A program made the translations under genes and the position numbers. From positions 20,307-75,152 of the forward strand of contig NZ_JAMFTN010000028.1 of NCBI RefSeq assembly GCF_023922585.1: a stretch of 54,846 bases of DNA, read 5' to 3'. This DNA comes from Aliidiomarina quisquiliarum (GTDB lineage: Bacteria > Pseudomonadota > Gammaproteobacteria > Enterobacterales > Alteromonadaceae). Position 1 is the stretch's first letter. Each line of letters opens with the position of its first letter. Below, piece by piece: positions 44,430-53,293 of the stretch. The notes beneath the pieces are model-generated. The model had not been told where the DNA came from, did no database searches, and worked only from the letters and a program-made list of their open reading frames with translations.

Positions 44430-46259
44430 CTAGCCCGCATGTAAGTCTTCGCTTATTTCAGGGTTTTGCCGCTGCATCGACTTCGGTACAAAAGTAAAGC
44501 TAACCCGGGTACCACCTCCACTACGGCGACTAATATCAGCAGTGCCACCTAAATGGCGGGCGCGCTCTTTAATAATGGCCAACCCGTAGTGATTCAACCG
44601 TTCTGGGTGCTCTGCTATACCCATGCCGTCGTCGTCTACATATAAGGTTATAAAGCCTTCTGGTGCATGCTCAATCAGAATGCTCACGTTAGTGCCTTTA
44701 CTATGATTAATAGCATTTTGGCTGGCTTCTCGAATTATTTGTAATAAATGAATTTCTTCGTGGGGCTCAAGGGGTACGTCGGCAATACGGTAATCTAACA
44801 GTATGGCCATTTCCGATTGTGCGTGCAGTTGCTTCATAGTGGTTTCTAATGCGTTTAATAAGCCACCCCCGTCTATTTTTAAACGGAAGGTGGTTAGTAG
44901 CTCTCTAAGCTGGCGGTAAGCCGAGTCTAGGCCGTGTTTAAGCTCTGCCGATACGTCTTTAATTACCTCTTCGTTTTTATTGGCAATCCCTTTGTTTAAA
45001 CGCACCACTTGAATTTTCAAATACGACAGCGCTTGCGCTAATGAGTCGTGCAATTCACGGGCAATCACAGTGCGCTCATTCACCATGGCTAAACGGCGTA
45101 CTTGGTCTTCTTCAAATTTTAAGCTAAGTGCCAAGGCCAGTTGATCCGATACTAATTTTAATAGCCGCTTTTGCCAGTCGTGCATTACTTCATGCTCTTT
45201 ACAGCGCGCCACTAATACCCCAAAGCGCTTTTCGTCACGCCGAAGTGGGTAGAAGTATGAGCGAACCCCTCCTTCAACGGTAATAGTGTCGTCACGGCGA
45301 AGACATTCAGCACAATTAATAGCTGCGCATGGTAACTGCTCAGGCAGGTTAGAATGAAACTGCATGTAGGGCGAATCGCCGGTTTCAGTTACTAAGCACA
45401 GCTCAAGTTCACCTAGTTTAAGCACGTCGCGCAGTTTCATAGTGGTGTCACGGAAGTCGTTATAATTAAGCGAGTGGTCGTTAATACGGGTTGATATGTC
45501 ATACAACAACTGCAGGGTAGTATGGCTACGTTGCAAATGCTTTGTTTGCTCGTCTACCCGGTGCTCTAAATGTCCGTACATATAGCCAATAGTATCGGTC
45601 ATTTTATTAATGGTGGTACCTAGCTCGCTCAACTCATCGTGTTGTTTGGCTACCTTTACTCGGGCGGTAAAATCGCCATGGCCAATTTGCTGGGCTACAT
45701 GTTGTAAATTAGACAAAGGTATTTGAAAACGTACACGTAACCAGTACAGCACCACCACAGCAAGTACGACACTAGTGAAAAAAGCAAAAATAAATAGCAA
45801 GCGTAACGAGCGCACGGTGTGTTCGGCGTCTTGTTGAATAAGGCTTACCATGGTGTCGATACGTGCCACCTGATGGTTTAACTGTGCAAATAATTCATCG
45901 CTATTTAATTGCTGCTGCCTTATTTGCTGTTCCAGTAGCAGCCAACTTTGCTTGGTAGTTTCATAGTATTCAAACACACTAGGTTCAGCATGCTCAAAAC
46001 GTTGAAAAGTACGGTGCTGCCAAGACGCATTAATGGCATCGAGGGCCTCTGTTAAAAGAGCTGGGTTTTCGCGGCTTGCAGCTAAGGCTACATAATAAGT
46101 TTGATAGCGTAGTGCGCCTGCAACGTTTAATGCTTCGGGGTCGCGGTTCACTTGTTCAGACAGCCAATAACTAGTAAGTAAGGTAACTAGCGACAGCCCA
46201 ACAATGGCAAATAAAGCCAAGCTAATGTTGCCTGCAAGCGAAGATTGGTATTGTTTCAA
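44430..46259 (-). CDS. narX: Nitrate/nitrite sensor histidine kinase NarX
   Basis: A 609-residue membrane sensor. Two transmembrane helices (about 11-33 and 152-174) flank a periplasmic nitrate domain whose P-box (DPEALNVAGALRYQTYYVA, 40-58) has the critical arginine. A HAMP linker (about 175-228), a central domain with a cysteine cluster (Cys311, Cys316, Cys319) as in NarX, then the HisKA_3 domain with His404 (ARELHDSLAQALSYLK) and a GHKL ATPase (NAINHSKGT, DDGMGI). It passes phosphate to NarL. Unlike in most nar loci, narX is parted from narL by narK. A NarL heptamer TACCCCT lies at 46266-46272, just before the start. Confidence 0.95.
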   Translation of the reverse strand: MKQYQSSLAGNISLALFAIVGLSLVTLLTSYWLSEQVNRDPEALNVAGALRYQTYYVALAASRENPALLTEALDAINASWQHRTFQRFEHAEPSVFEYYETTKQSWLLLEQQIRQQQLNSDELFAQLNHQVARIDTMVSLIQQDAEHTVRSLRLLFIFAFFTSVVLAVVVLYWLRVRFQIPLSNLQHVAQQIGHGDFTARVKVAKQHDELSELGTTINKMTDTIGYMYGHLEHRVDEQTKHLQRSHTTLQLLYDISTRINDHSLNYNDFRDTTMKLRDVLKLGELELCLVTETGDSPYMQFHSNLPEQLPCAAINCAECLRRDDTITVEGGVRSYFYPLRRDEKRFGVLVARCKEHEVMHDWQKRLLKLVSDQLALALSLKFEEDQVRRLAMVNERTVIARELHDSLAQALSYLKIQVVRLNKGIANKNEEVIKDVSAELKHGLDSAYRQLRELLTTFRLKIDGGGLLNALETTMKQLHAQSEMAILLDYRIADVPLEPHEEIHLLQIIREASQNAINHSKGTNVSILIEHAPEGFITLYVDDDGMGIAEHPERLNHYGLAIIKERARHLGGTADISRRSGGGTRVSFTFVPKSMQRQNPEISEDLHAG

Positions 46260-46363
46260 GGCATCTACCCCTTTTTATCTGATTTCGCTTTAAGCGTAAA
46301 ATGAAAGCTACAAAAAGCCACTTTGAAGTCTTGTATATCAATAGCTTGCGTTACTTATGCACA

Positions 46364-46379
46364 TACCACCAGCGGGGTA
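46364..46379. promoter_or_regulatory. Putative NarL 7-2-7 site upstream of narG
   Basis: TACCACC (five of seven) and the inverted CGGGGTA (six of seven) are separated by two bases. A single perfect heptamer TACTTAT lies just upstream at 46352-46358. The pair is centred about 53 bases before the FNR site, a layout like NarL and FNR co-activated promoters. This is pattern evidence only. Confidence 0.4.
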
Positions 46380-46417
46380 TTCACCCTCGGGTTAGTTAGG
46401 AACTTGCGCTAGCCCCC

Positions 46418-46431
46418 TTGATGCAGATCAA
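46418..46431. promoter_or_regulatory. FNR-type binding site upstream of narG
   Basis: TTGATGCAGATCAA matches the FNR/Anr consensus TTGAT-N4-ATCAA at all ten specified bases. Its centre is at 46424.5, about 80 bases before the narG start. At the class II distance of 41.5 bases, transcription would start near 46466. This predicts strong anaerobic induction of narGHJI. Confidence 0.88.
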
Positions 46432-46503
46432 GCACAATAAACTCACTTTACCATAGTGTTTGCTTTGTAACATGAATGCAGTAGCTAGACTGGAGTCTGA
46501 ACA

Positions 46504-49500
46504 ATGAGTCATTTACTCGACAAACTGCGCTTCTTCAAACAGAAGAAAGAATCCTTTTCCGATGGGCATGGGGTTCTGACCGATGAAGATCGCACCTGGG
46601 AACACGGTTATCGTCAACGCTGGCAGCACGACAAGGTAGTACGTTCAACGCATGGCGTGAACTGTACTGGCTCGTGTAGCTGGAAAATATACGTCAAAGA
46701 CGGTTTGGTTACGTGGGAAACACAGCAAACCGACTACCCACGAACACGTCCTGATCTACCCAACCATGAACCGCGTGGCTGCCCACGTGGGGCTAGCTAT
46801 TCTTGGTATATTTATAGCGCCAACAGGTTGAAGTATCCACAAATGCGCCAACAGCTCATGAAGCTATGGCGTGAAGCTAAAGCTGTGCACAGCGACCCAG
46901 TAGACGCTTGGGCTTCGATTGTGAACGATCCAGTGAAAGCGAAAAGCTACAAAGAACGCCGTGGTTTAGGTGGTTTTGTACGCGCTTCATGGGACGAAGT
47001 GAACGAGCTAATTGCTGCCTCTAACGTGTACACCACCAAGGAATTTGGTCCTGACCGAGTGAGCGGCTTCTCGCCAATTCCGGCTATGTCCATGGTGTCT
47101 TACGCTGCTGGGTCACGTTACTTGTCTCTTATTGGCGGTAACTGCTTAAGCTTTTACGACTGGTACTGTGACTTACCACCGGCCTCACCACAAGTATGGG
47201 GCGAGCAAACCGACGTTCCTGAGTCGGCCGACTGGTATAACTCGAACTACATTATTGTGTGGGGCTCGAACGTACCTCAAACCCGTACCCCCGACGCTCA
47301 CTTCCTTACGGAAGTGCGTTATAAAGGCACTAAAACCTGCGTTATTACCTCAGACTACTCTGAGGCGTCGAAGTTTGGTGACACCTGGTTAGCACCACGC
47401 CAAGGTACCGACGCGGCGTTAGCAATGGCCTTTGGCCACGTTATTTTAAAAGAATTCTACGTTAATAATCCAAGCGACTACTTCCAAGACTACGTGCGTC
47501 GTTATACCGACATGCCCATGTTAGTAATGTTGGAAGAAGCGAACGGAAAACTAACACAAGGTCGTTTCTTACGTGCTGCCGACTTAGTCGACAACTTAGG
47601 TGAAGAAAACAACCCAGACTGGAAAACCATTGCCGTAGACCGCAATGGCGACCGTTTGGTGAGCCCGAATGGAGCAATAGGCTACCGTTGGGGGCAAAAA
47701 GGTAAATGGAACCTAGAGCAAAAAGACAAAGACGGCGAAGTCGACCTACACTTGTCGCTTAAAGACCATGCCGATGAAATTGTCGATGTAGCTTTCCCAT
47801 ACTTTGGCGGTAAGCCGCACGAGTATGAGTACTTCCAACATACGGCCCACGACGAATTACAAATGCGTCGTATGCCAGCTAAGCGCGTGCAGCTAGCAAA
47901 TGGTGAAACCGCGCTTGTTGCAACCGTATTCGACTTGTTACTAGCGAACTACGGTGTCGATAACGGTATAAACGACCCGAATCGTGCGCAAAGCTACGAA
48001 GACAGCGTTCCTTACACACCAGAATGGCAACAAGCGATTACCGGCGTACAACCAGCCGACGTTATTCGTGTTGCTACCGAATTTGGTCGTAACGCACATA
48101 AAACACAAGGTCGTTCCATGATCATCGTGGGGGCAGCACTAAACCACTGGTACCACATGGACATGAACTACCGCGGTTTAATTAACATGCTAATGATGTG
48201 TGGTTGTATCGGTAAAAGTGGTGGTGGTTGGGCGCACTATGTGGGCCAAGAAAAACTGCGCCCACAAACCGGTTGGCAGCCATTAGCGTTTGCGCTTGAC
48301 TGGCAGCGCCCGCCACGTCACATGAACGGTACCTCGTTCTTCTATAACCACTCTAGCCAATGGCGCTACGAGAAGTTAGAAATGACCGAGCTTATTTCAC
48401 CCTTAGCAAACCCAGACAAATGGAAGTCAAGCATTCTTGATTTCAACATTCGGGCAGAGCGTATGGGCTGGTTACCGTCGGCGCCACAGTTAAACGTAAA
48501 CCCGCTTGGTCTTACTGCCGCGGCAGAAAAAGCAGGTATGACAGCGAAAGACTATGTGGTTGACCAACTGAAAAGTGGCAGTTTGAAATTTGCTGCTGAA
48601 CAACCAGACAACCCGCAAAACTTCCCGCGTAACTTGTTTATCTGGCGCTCGAACTTATTAGGTTCATCGGGCAAAGGCCACGAATACATGCTTAAGCATT
48701 TATTGGGTACTAAACATGGCTTGCTCGGTAAAGACTTAGGCCAGTTCGGCGGACAAAAACCAGACGAAGCTGAATGGGTAGAAGAAGGTGCTGAAGGCAA
48801 GGTAGACCTATGGGTAACCCTAGACTTCCGCATGTCAACCACCTGTTTATATTCAGACGTAGTATTACCAACGGCTACCTGGTACGAAAAAGACGACATG
48901 AATACCTCGGACATGCATCCGTTTATTCACCCGTTAACTGCTGCCATCGACCCAGTTTGGGAAGCACGTAGCGACTGGGAAATCTTTAAGGGCATTGCCA
49001 AAGAATTCTCACGCGTATGTGTAGGCCACTTAGGGGTACAAACCGACGTGGTAACAGTGCCAATGCAGCACGACACGCCAAACGAATTAGCTCAACCTTA
49101 TGGGGTTAAAGCTTGGTGGAAAGGCGAATGTGAAGCTATTCCTGGTGTTACCATGCCCAACATTGTAGAAGTTGAGCGTGACTACCCGAATACCTACCAG
49201 CGCTTTACTTCGCTTGGCCCACTTATGGACCAGCTGGGTAATGGCGGTAAAGGTATCAACTGGAACACGCAAGCTGAAGTAGACTTCCTTGGTGAACTAA
49301 ACCGTAAGCACGTGGAAGAAGGTGTTAACAAAGGCCGTCCAATTATCGACTCGGCTATTGATGCATGTGAAGTTATTTTGTCACTTGCTCCAGAAACCAA
49401 CGGCCACGTAGCAGTTAAAGCATGGGCTGCACTCGGTGAATTTACTGGCCGCGACCATACCCACTTAGCGAAGCCGAAAGAAGACGAAACCATTCGTTTC

Positions 49501-50223
49501 CGCGACATAGTGGCACAACCACGAAAAATCATTTCGTCGCCCACTTGGTCTGGTTTGGAAGACGAGCATGTGTCATATAACGCAGGTTATACCAACGTGC
49601 ACGAATACATACCATGGCGCACCATAACCGGCCGCCAACAGTTCTACCAAGACCACGAGTGGATGCGCGACTTTGGTGAAAACCTGTGTGTGTACAAGCC
49701 ACCAATTAACTTGAAAACCGTTGCGCCAGTGTTGAACAAAAAGCCAAACGGTAACAAGGAAATTGTACTGAACTGGATTACACCGCACCAGAAGTGGGGT
49801 ATTCACAGTACTTATTCAGACAACTTACTCATGCTGACCCTGTCACGCGGTGGTCCAATTGTGTGGTTGTCGGAAATTGACGCTAAAGCAGCAGGCTTGG
49901 TCGACAACGACTGGATAGAAATATTCAACGTGAATGGTTCTATAGCTGCCAGAGCTGTGGTATCGCAACGTGTACCAGAAGGTATGAGCATGATGTATCA
50001 CGCCCAAGAGCGGATCGTGAATGTGCCAGGTTCAGAAATGACCGGTACGCGCGGTGGTATTCATAACTCGGTAACACGAGCAGTCATGAAACCCACCCAC
50101 ATGATTGGTGGCTATGCTCAACAAAGTTACGGCTTCAACTACTACGGTACGGTGGGCTGTAACCGCGACGAGTTTGTCATAATACGCAAGATGGACAAAG
50201 TTGATTGGCTCGATACTGAGTAA
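46504..50223 (+). CDS. narG: Respiratory nitrate reductase alpha subunit
   Basis: The 1,239-residue catalytic subunit of the membrane-bound nitrate reductase, which faces the cytoplasm and reduces nitrate to nitrite at a bis-MGD molybdenum centre. The FS0 [4Fe-4S] site is HGVNCTGSCSW plus a cysteine in RGCPRGASYSW. The molybdenum-ligand region is IVWGSNVPQTRTPDAHF, with the aspartate of the family. Length is the same as E. coli NarG (1,247). There is no twin-arginine signal, only a short remnant lead as in NarG of other bacteria. TGGAG lies about 8 bases before the ATG. It is followed by a 92-base spacer with a long hairpin before narH. Confidence 0.98.
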   Translation: MSHLLDKLRFFKQKKESFSDGHGVLTDEDRTWEHGYRQRWQHDKVVRSTHGVNCTGSCSWKIYVKDGLVTWETQQTDYPRTRPDLPNHEPRGCPRGASYSWYIYSANRLKYPQMRQQLMKLWREAKAVHSDPVDAWASIVNDPVKAKSYKERRGLGGFVRASWDEVNELIAASNVYTTKEFGPDRVSGFSPIPAMSMVSYAAGSRYLSLIGGNCLSFYDWYCDLPPASPQVWGEQTDVPESADWYNSNYIIVWGSNVPQTRTPDAHFLTEVRYKGTKTCVITSDYSEASKFGDTWLAPRQGTDAALAMAFGHVILKEFYVNNPSDYFQDYVRRYTDMPMLVMLEEANGKLTQGRFLRAADLVDNLGEENNPDWKTIAVDRNGDRLVSPNGAIGYRWGQKGKWNLEQKDKDGEVDLHLSLKDHADEIVDVAFPYFGGKPHEYEYFQHTAHDELQMRRMPAKRVQLANGETALVATVFDLLLANYGVDNGINDPNRAQSYEDSVPYTPEWQQAITGVQPADVIRVATEFGRNAHKTQGRSMIIVGAALNHWYHMDMNYRGLINMLMMCGCIGKSGGGWAHYVGQEKLRPQTGWQPLAFALDWQRPPRHMNGTSFFYNHSSQWRYEKLEMTELISPLANPDKWKSSILDFNIRAERMGWLPSAPQLNVNPLGLTAAAEKAGMTAKDYVVDQLKSGSLKFAAEQPDNPQNFPRNLFIWRSNLLGSSGKGHEYMLKHLLGTKHGLLGKDLGQFGGQKPDEAEWVEEGAEGKVDLWVTLDFRMSTTCLYSDVVLPTATWYEKDDMNTSDMHPFIHPLTAAIDPVWEARSDWEIFKGIAKEFSRVCVGHLGVQTDVVTVPMQHDTPNELAQPYGVKAWWKGECEAIPGVTMPNIVEVERDYPNTYQRFTSLGPLMDQLGNGGKGINWNTQAEVDFLGELNRKHVEEGVNKGRPIIDSAIDACEVILSLAPETNGHVAVKAWAALGEFTGRDHTHLAKPKEDETIRFRDIVAQPRKIISSPTWSGLEDEHVSYNAGYTNVHEYIPWRTITGRQQFYQDHEWMRDFGENLCVYKPPINLKTVAPVLNKKPNGNKEIVLNWITPHQKWGIHSTYSDNLLMLTLSRGGPIVWLSEIDAKAAGLVDNDWIEIFNVNGSIAARAVVSQRVPEGMSMMYHAQERIVNVPGSEMTGTRGGIHNSVTRAVMKPTHMIGGYAQQSYGFNYYGTVGCNRDEFVIIRKMDKVDWLDTE

Positions 50224-50274
50224 TGTTACCGGCGCTTACGGCTATTTAAGTAGCTGTAAGCGCCACGCTAACAT
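50223..50274 (+). other. Long hairpin between narG and narH
   Basis: GGCGCTTACGGCT (50231-50243) pairs with AGCTGTAAGCGCC (50252-50264) over 13 base pairs with a single G-T pair and an eight-base loop. An outer pairing ATGTTA (50223-50228) with TAACAT (50269-50274) lengthens the structure. There is no T-run after it, so it is probably not a simple terminator. It may be an mRNA stability or processing element. Confidence 0.65.
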
Positions 50275-50315
50275 TGATTTTACTCACGGGTTCACCAAAT
50301 TTTAGGAAGACGATT

Positions 50316-51851
50316 ATGAAAGTTAGAGCTCAGATTGGCATGGTGTTAAATCTGGACAAGTGTATCGGCTGCCATACTTGCTCCATCACCTGCAAAAACG
50401 TATGGACCTCGCGCGAAGGGGTTGAGTATGCATGGTTTAACAACGTTGAAACCAAGCCGGGTGTTGGCTTTCCCAAAGAATGGGAAAACCAAGAGAAGTG
50501 GAATGGTGGTTGGGAACGCACCAAAAAAGGCAAGTTGCGCCTTAAAATGGGCGGCAAGTTGCGTATTTTAGCCAATATTTTTGCCAACCCTGATTTACCT
50601 GAAATTGACGACTATTACGAGCCGTTCGATTTTGATTATCAGCATTTACATACGGCTGGCGACTCACAGCACCAGCCTGTAGCACGCCCGCGCTCGCTTA
50701 TTAGCGGCAAGCGCATGGAAAAAATCGAGTGGGGCCCAAACTGGGAAGAAATTCTTGGTACCGAATTCGAAAAGCGGAAAAAAGACGTTAACTTCAATGA
50801 AGTAATACAAAAAGACATTTACGGTCAGTTTGAAAAAACCTTCATGATGTACCTACCACGCTTATGTGAGCACTGCTTAAACCCAGCGTGTGTAGCGGCG
50901 TGCCCTTCGGGCGCTATTTATAAGCGGGAAGAAGACGGTATCGTGCTTATCGACCAAGACAAATGTCGTGGTTGGCGCATGTGCGTGTCGGGCTGTCCGT
51001 ATAAGAAAATTTACTACAACTGGAAAACGGGTAAATCAGAAAAATGTACCTTCTGTTATCCGCGTATTGAAGCGGGCTTACCAACGACCTGTTCAGAAAC
51101 CTGCGTAGGCCGTATTCGTTACCTAGGTGTTTTATTGTACGACGCTGACAAAATTCAAGCGGCGGCTAATACTCCGAACGAAAAAGACTTATACCAAGCG
51201 CAAATCGACTTATTCCTCGACCCATTCGATCCAGAAGTGATCGCAGCGGCGAAGAAGGAAGGCATTGCCGACAACTGGTTAAAAGCAGCACAGCGCTCGC
51301 CGGTATACATGATGGCAATGGAATGGAAAGTAGCTTTACCATTACACCCAGAATACAGAACCTTACCAATGGTTTGGTATGTGCCGCCACTATCACCGAT
51401 TCAATCGGCAGTAGAAGCAGGCCACGTGGGTATGAATGGTGAAATACCAGACCTGAAGTCGTTACGTATTCCATTACGTTATTTAGCAAACTTGCTGACA
51501 GCTGGTGACGAAGCACCGGTAGAACGCGCACTTGAACGTATGATTGCAATGCGTGCATACAAACGTGCACAGCAGGTAGACGGCGTGGAAGACTTTGAAG
51601 TGCTCAAACAAGTGGGCTTAACACCAAACCAGGTTGAAGAAATGTATCGCTATATGGCGTTAGCAGACTTCGAAGACCGCTTTGTTATCCCAACCAGCGC
51701 ACAAGCGTATGCACAAAACGCATACGACCTGAAAGGCGAATGTGGTTTCACCTTCGGTAGCGGGTGTGGTGGTGGCGACAGCGACTTAAACTTGTTCGGT
51801 GGCGACAAAAAAGGCGTACGTAAAGTCATTCCAGTAGTAATGAAGGACTAA
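50316..51851 (+). CDS. narH: Respiratory nitrate reductase beta subunit
   Basis: A 511-residue electron-transfer subunit carrying four iron-sulfur clusters between NarI and NarG. The cysteine groups are CIGCHTCSITC, CEHCLNPACVAAC, CRGWRMCVSGC (tryptophan in place of one cysteine, giving the [3Fe-4S] cluster) and CTFCYPRIEAGLPTTCSETC. The frame extends to 50274, but the ATG at 50316 follows AGGAAG by 6 bases and begins MKVRAQIGMVLNLDKC as usual. narJ follows after 4 bases. Confidence 0.98.
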   Translation: MKVRAQIGMVLNLDKCIGCHTCSITCKNVWTSREGVEYAWFNNVETKPGVGFPKEWENQEKWNGGWERTKKGKLRLKMGGKLRILANIFANPDLPEIDDYYEPFDFDYQHLHTAGDSQHQPVARPRSLISGKRMEKIEWGPNWEEILGTEFEKRKKDVNFNEVIQKDIYGQFEKTFMMYLPRLCEHCLNPACVAACPSGAIYKREEDGIVLIDQDKCRGWRMCVSGCPYKKIYYNWKTGKSEKCTFCYPRIEAGLPTTCSETCVGRIRYLGVLLYDADKIQAAANTPNEKDLYQAQIDLFLDPFDPEVIAAAKKEGIADNWLKAAQRSPVYMMAMEWKVALPLHPEYRTLPMVWYVPPLSPIQSAVEAGHVGMNGEIPDLKSLRIPLRYLANLLTAGDEAPVERALERMIAMRAYKRAQQVDGVEDFEVLKQVGLTPNQVEEMYRYMALADFEDRFVIPTSAQAYAQNAYDLKGECGFTFGSGCGGGDSDLNLFGGDKKGVRKVIPVVMKD

Positions 51852-51855
51852 TACA

Positions 51856-52596
51856 ATGCAAATTGCTCAAGTTATATCTTTGCTACTGGACTACCCAACA
51901 GAAGAGTTGGCCGAAGCAAAGCAAGCCTTTTTAGACGTTATCGCAACGTCTAAACTGGCTCCAGAACGAAAGCAAAACATGGTCGACTTTGTTGAGCAAC
52001 GTTTTAGTGGCGACCTAATGGACTGGCAGTCTGAATATAACAGCCTGTTTGAACGCGGTCGTTCGCTTTCGTTACTATTATTCGAACATATCCATGGCGA
52101 GTCGCGTGCTCGTGGCCAAGCAATGGTCGATTTATTAAACCAATATAAAGAAGCTGGTTTGGAAATTGGTGTGCGGGAATTACCCGACTATATTCCACTT
52201 TACCTTGAGTTTTTATCAACCCAAGGCGAAGAAAACTTGGTGCTTGGCTTACAAGAAATTGCGCATATTCTAGCTACGCTCACTGCCCGCTTAGAGCAGC
52301 GCGAAAGTAACTATGCTGCGTTAACCAATAGCTTACTGAATTTGTCGGGCGTACAAGTAGACATGGCCGACATTCACAGCCAAATAGCTACTGAAGAGCG
52401 CGACGACACCAGGGAAGCACTTGACAAGGTGTGGGAAGAGGAAATGGTTACATTTGGCCCCGATTCCAACGCCGAAGGCTGCAGTACTGGCACTAGCCGC
52501 CCATCTGAAGGGCAGCGCAAAGACCAATTTGTACCTATTCAGTGGGCTGAGGAGCTGTTAAAAAACAGCGAGCCAGCAGCGAAGCAAGGAGAATAA
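51856..52596 (+). CDS. narJ: Nitrate reductase molybdenum cofactor assembly chaperone
   Basis: A 246-residue all-helical system-specific chaperone. It holds the NarGH precursor in the cytoplasm until the cofactors are in place and the complex is attached to NarI. Recognisable are LLDYPTEEL near the start, LSLLLFEHIHGESRARGQAMVDLL and ELPDYIPLYLEFLS. It is not part of the mature enzyme. It sits between narH and narI with gaps of 4 and 2 bases. Confidence 0.96.
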   Translation: MQIAQVISLLLDYPTEELAEAKQAFLDVIATSKLAPERKQNMVDFVEQRFSGDLMDWQSEYNSLFERGRSLSLLLFEHIHGESRARGQAMVDLLNQYKEAGLEIGVRELPDYIPLYLEFLSTQGEENLVLGLQEIAHILATLTARLEQRESNYAALTNSLLNLSGVQVDMADIHSQIATEERDDTREALDKVWEEEMVTFGPDSNAEGCSTGTSRPSEGQRKDQFVPIQWAEELLKNSEPAAKQGE

Positions 52597-52598
52597 CC

Positions 52599-53291
52599 AT
52601 GAACTTAGATCTGTTGATGTTTGGGATCTACCCCTATATTGCATCAGTCATTTTCTTTTTGGGCAGCGCGCTCCGCTATGATCGCGAGCAATATACTTGG
52701 AAGGCGCAGTCAAGCCAAATGCTTAGTAATAAGTATTTTCGTTTTGCCAGCGTGTTTTTCCACGTGGGTATTATTATGATCTTTGCCGGACACTTTGCCG
52801 GCTTGGTTATGCCCTACGAGTTATGGGAATTACTTGGCATTTCGCTAGCGCAAAAACAAATGATTGCATTAGGTGTGGGTGGTTTCTTCGGTGTCATTTG
52901 CTTCATTGGTTTAACCATGTTGGTATGGCGTCGGTTGTTTAACCCACGGGTACGCGCCAGTAGTTCACTGATGGACACCTTAATTTTACTGTTAATTTAT
53001 TGGCAGCTAATTCTAGGTATTATTACTATCTTTGTATCTACTGGGCACATGGACGGTCATGTAATGAAAGACCTAATGAGCTGGTCGCGTTACTTGCTAA
53101 CCTTCCACCCAGACAAAGCTGTTGCGTATATGTCTGATATCCACTGGATTTATAAAGCGCATGTATTCTGGGGTGTTACTTTGTTTGTATTATTCCCGTT
53201 CAGCCGTTTAGTACACATTTGGAGTGTGCCGGTAAAATATATTGGGCGTAAGCAGCAAATAGTACGTAGTCGTCATCCTAGCAAGAGGTAG
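52599..53291 (+). CDS. narI: Respiratory nitrate reductase gamma subunit (cytochrome b)
   Basis: A 230-residue, five-helix membrane cytochrome b that oxidises quinol at the periplasmic side and anchors NarGH. The four heme ligands line up with the E. coli positions: His55 and His65 (FFHVGIIMIFAGHFAG), His188 (YKAHVFWG) and His206 (SRLVHIW). Length is close to E. coli NarI (225). It uses ubiquinol or menaquinol. Confidence 0.97.
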   Translation: MNLDLLMFGIYPYIASVIFFLGSALRYDREQYTWKAQSSQMLSNKYFRFASVFFHVGIIMIFAGHFAGLVMPYELWELLGISLAQKQMIALGVGGFFGVICFIGLTMLVWRRLFNPRVRASSSLMDTLILLLIYWQLILGIITIFVSTGHMDGHVMKDLMSWSRYLLTFHPDKAVAYMSDIHWIYKAHVFWGVTLFVLFPFSRLVHIWSVPVKYIGRKQQIVRSRHPSKR

Positions 53292-53293
53292 TT

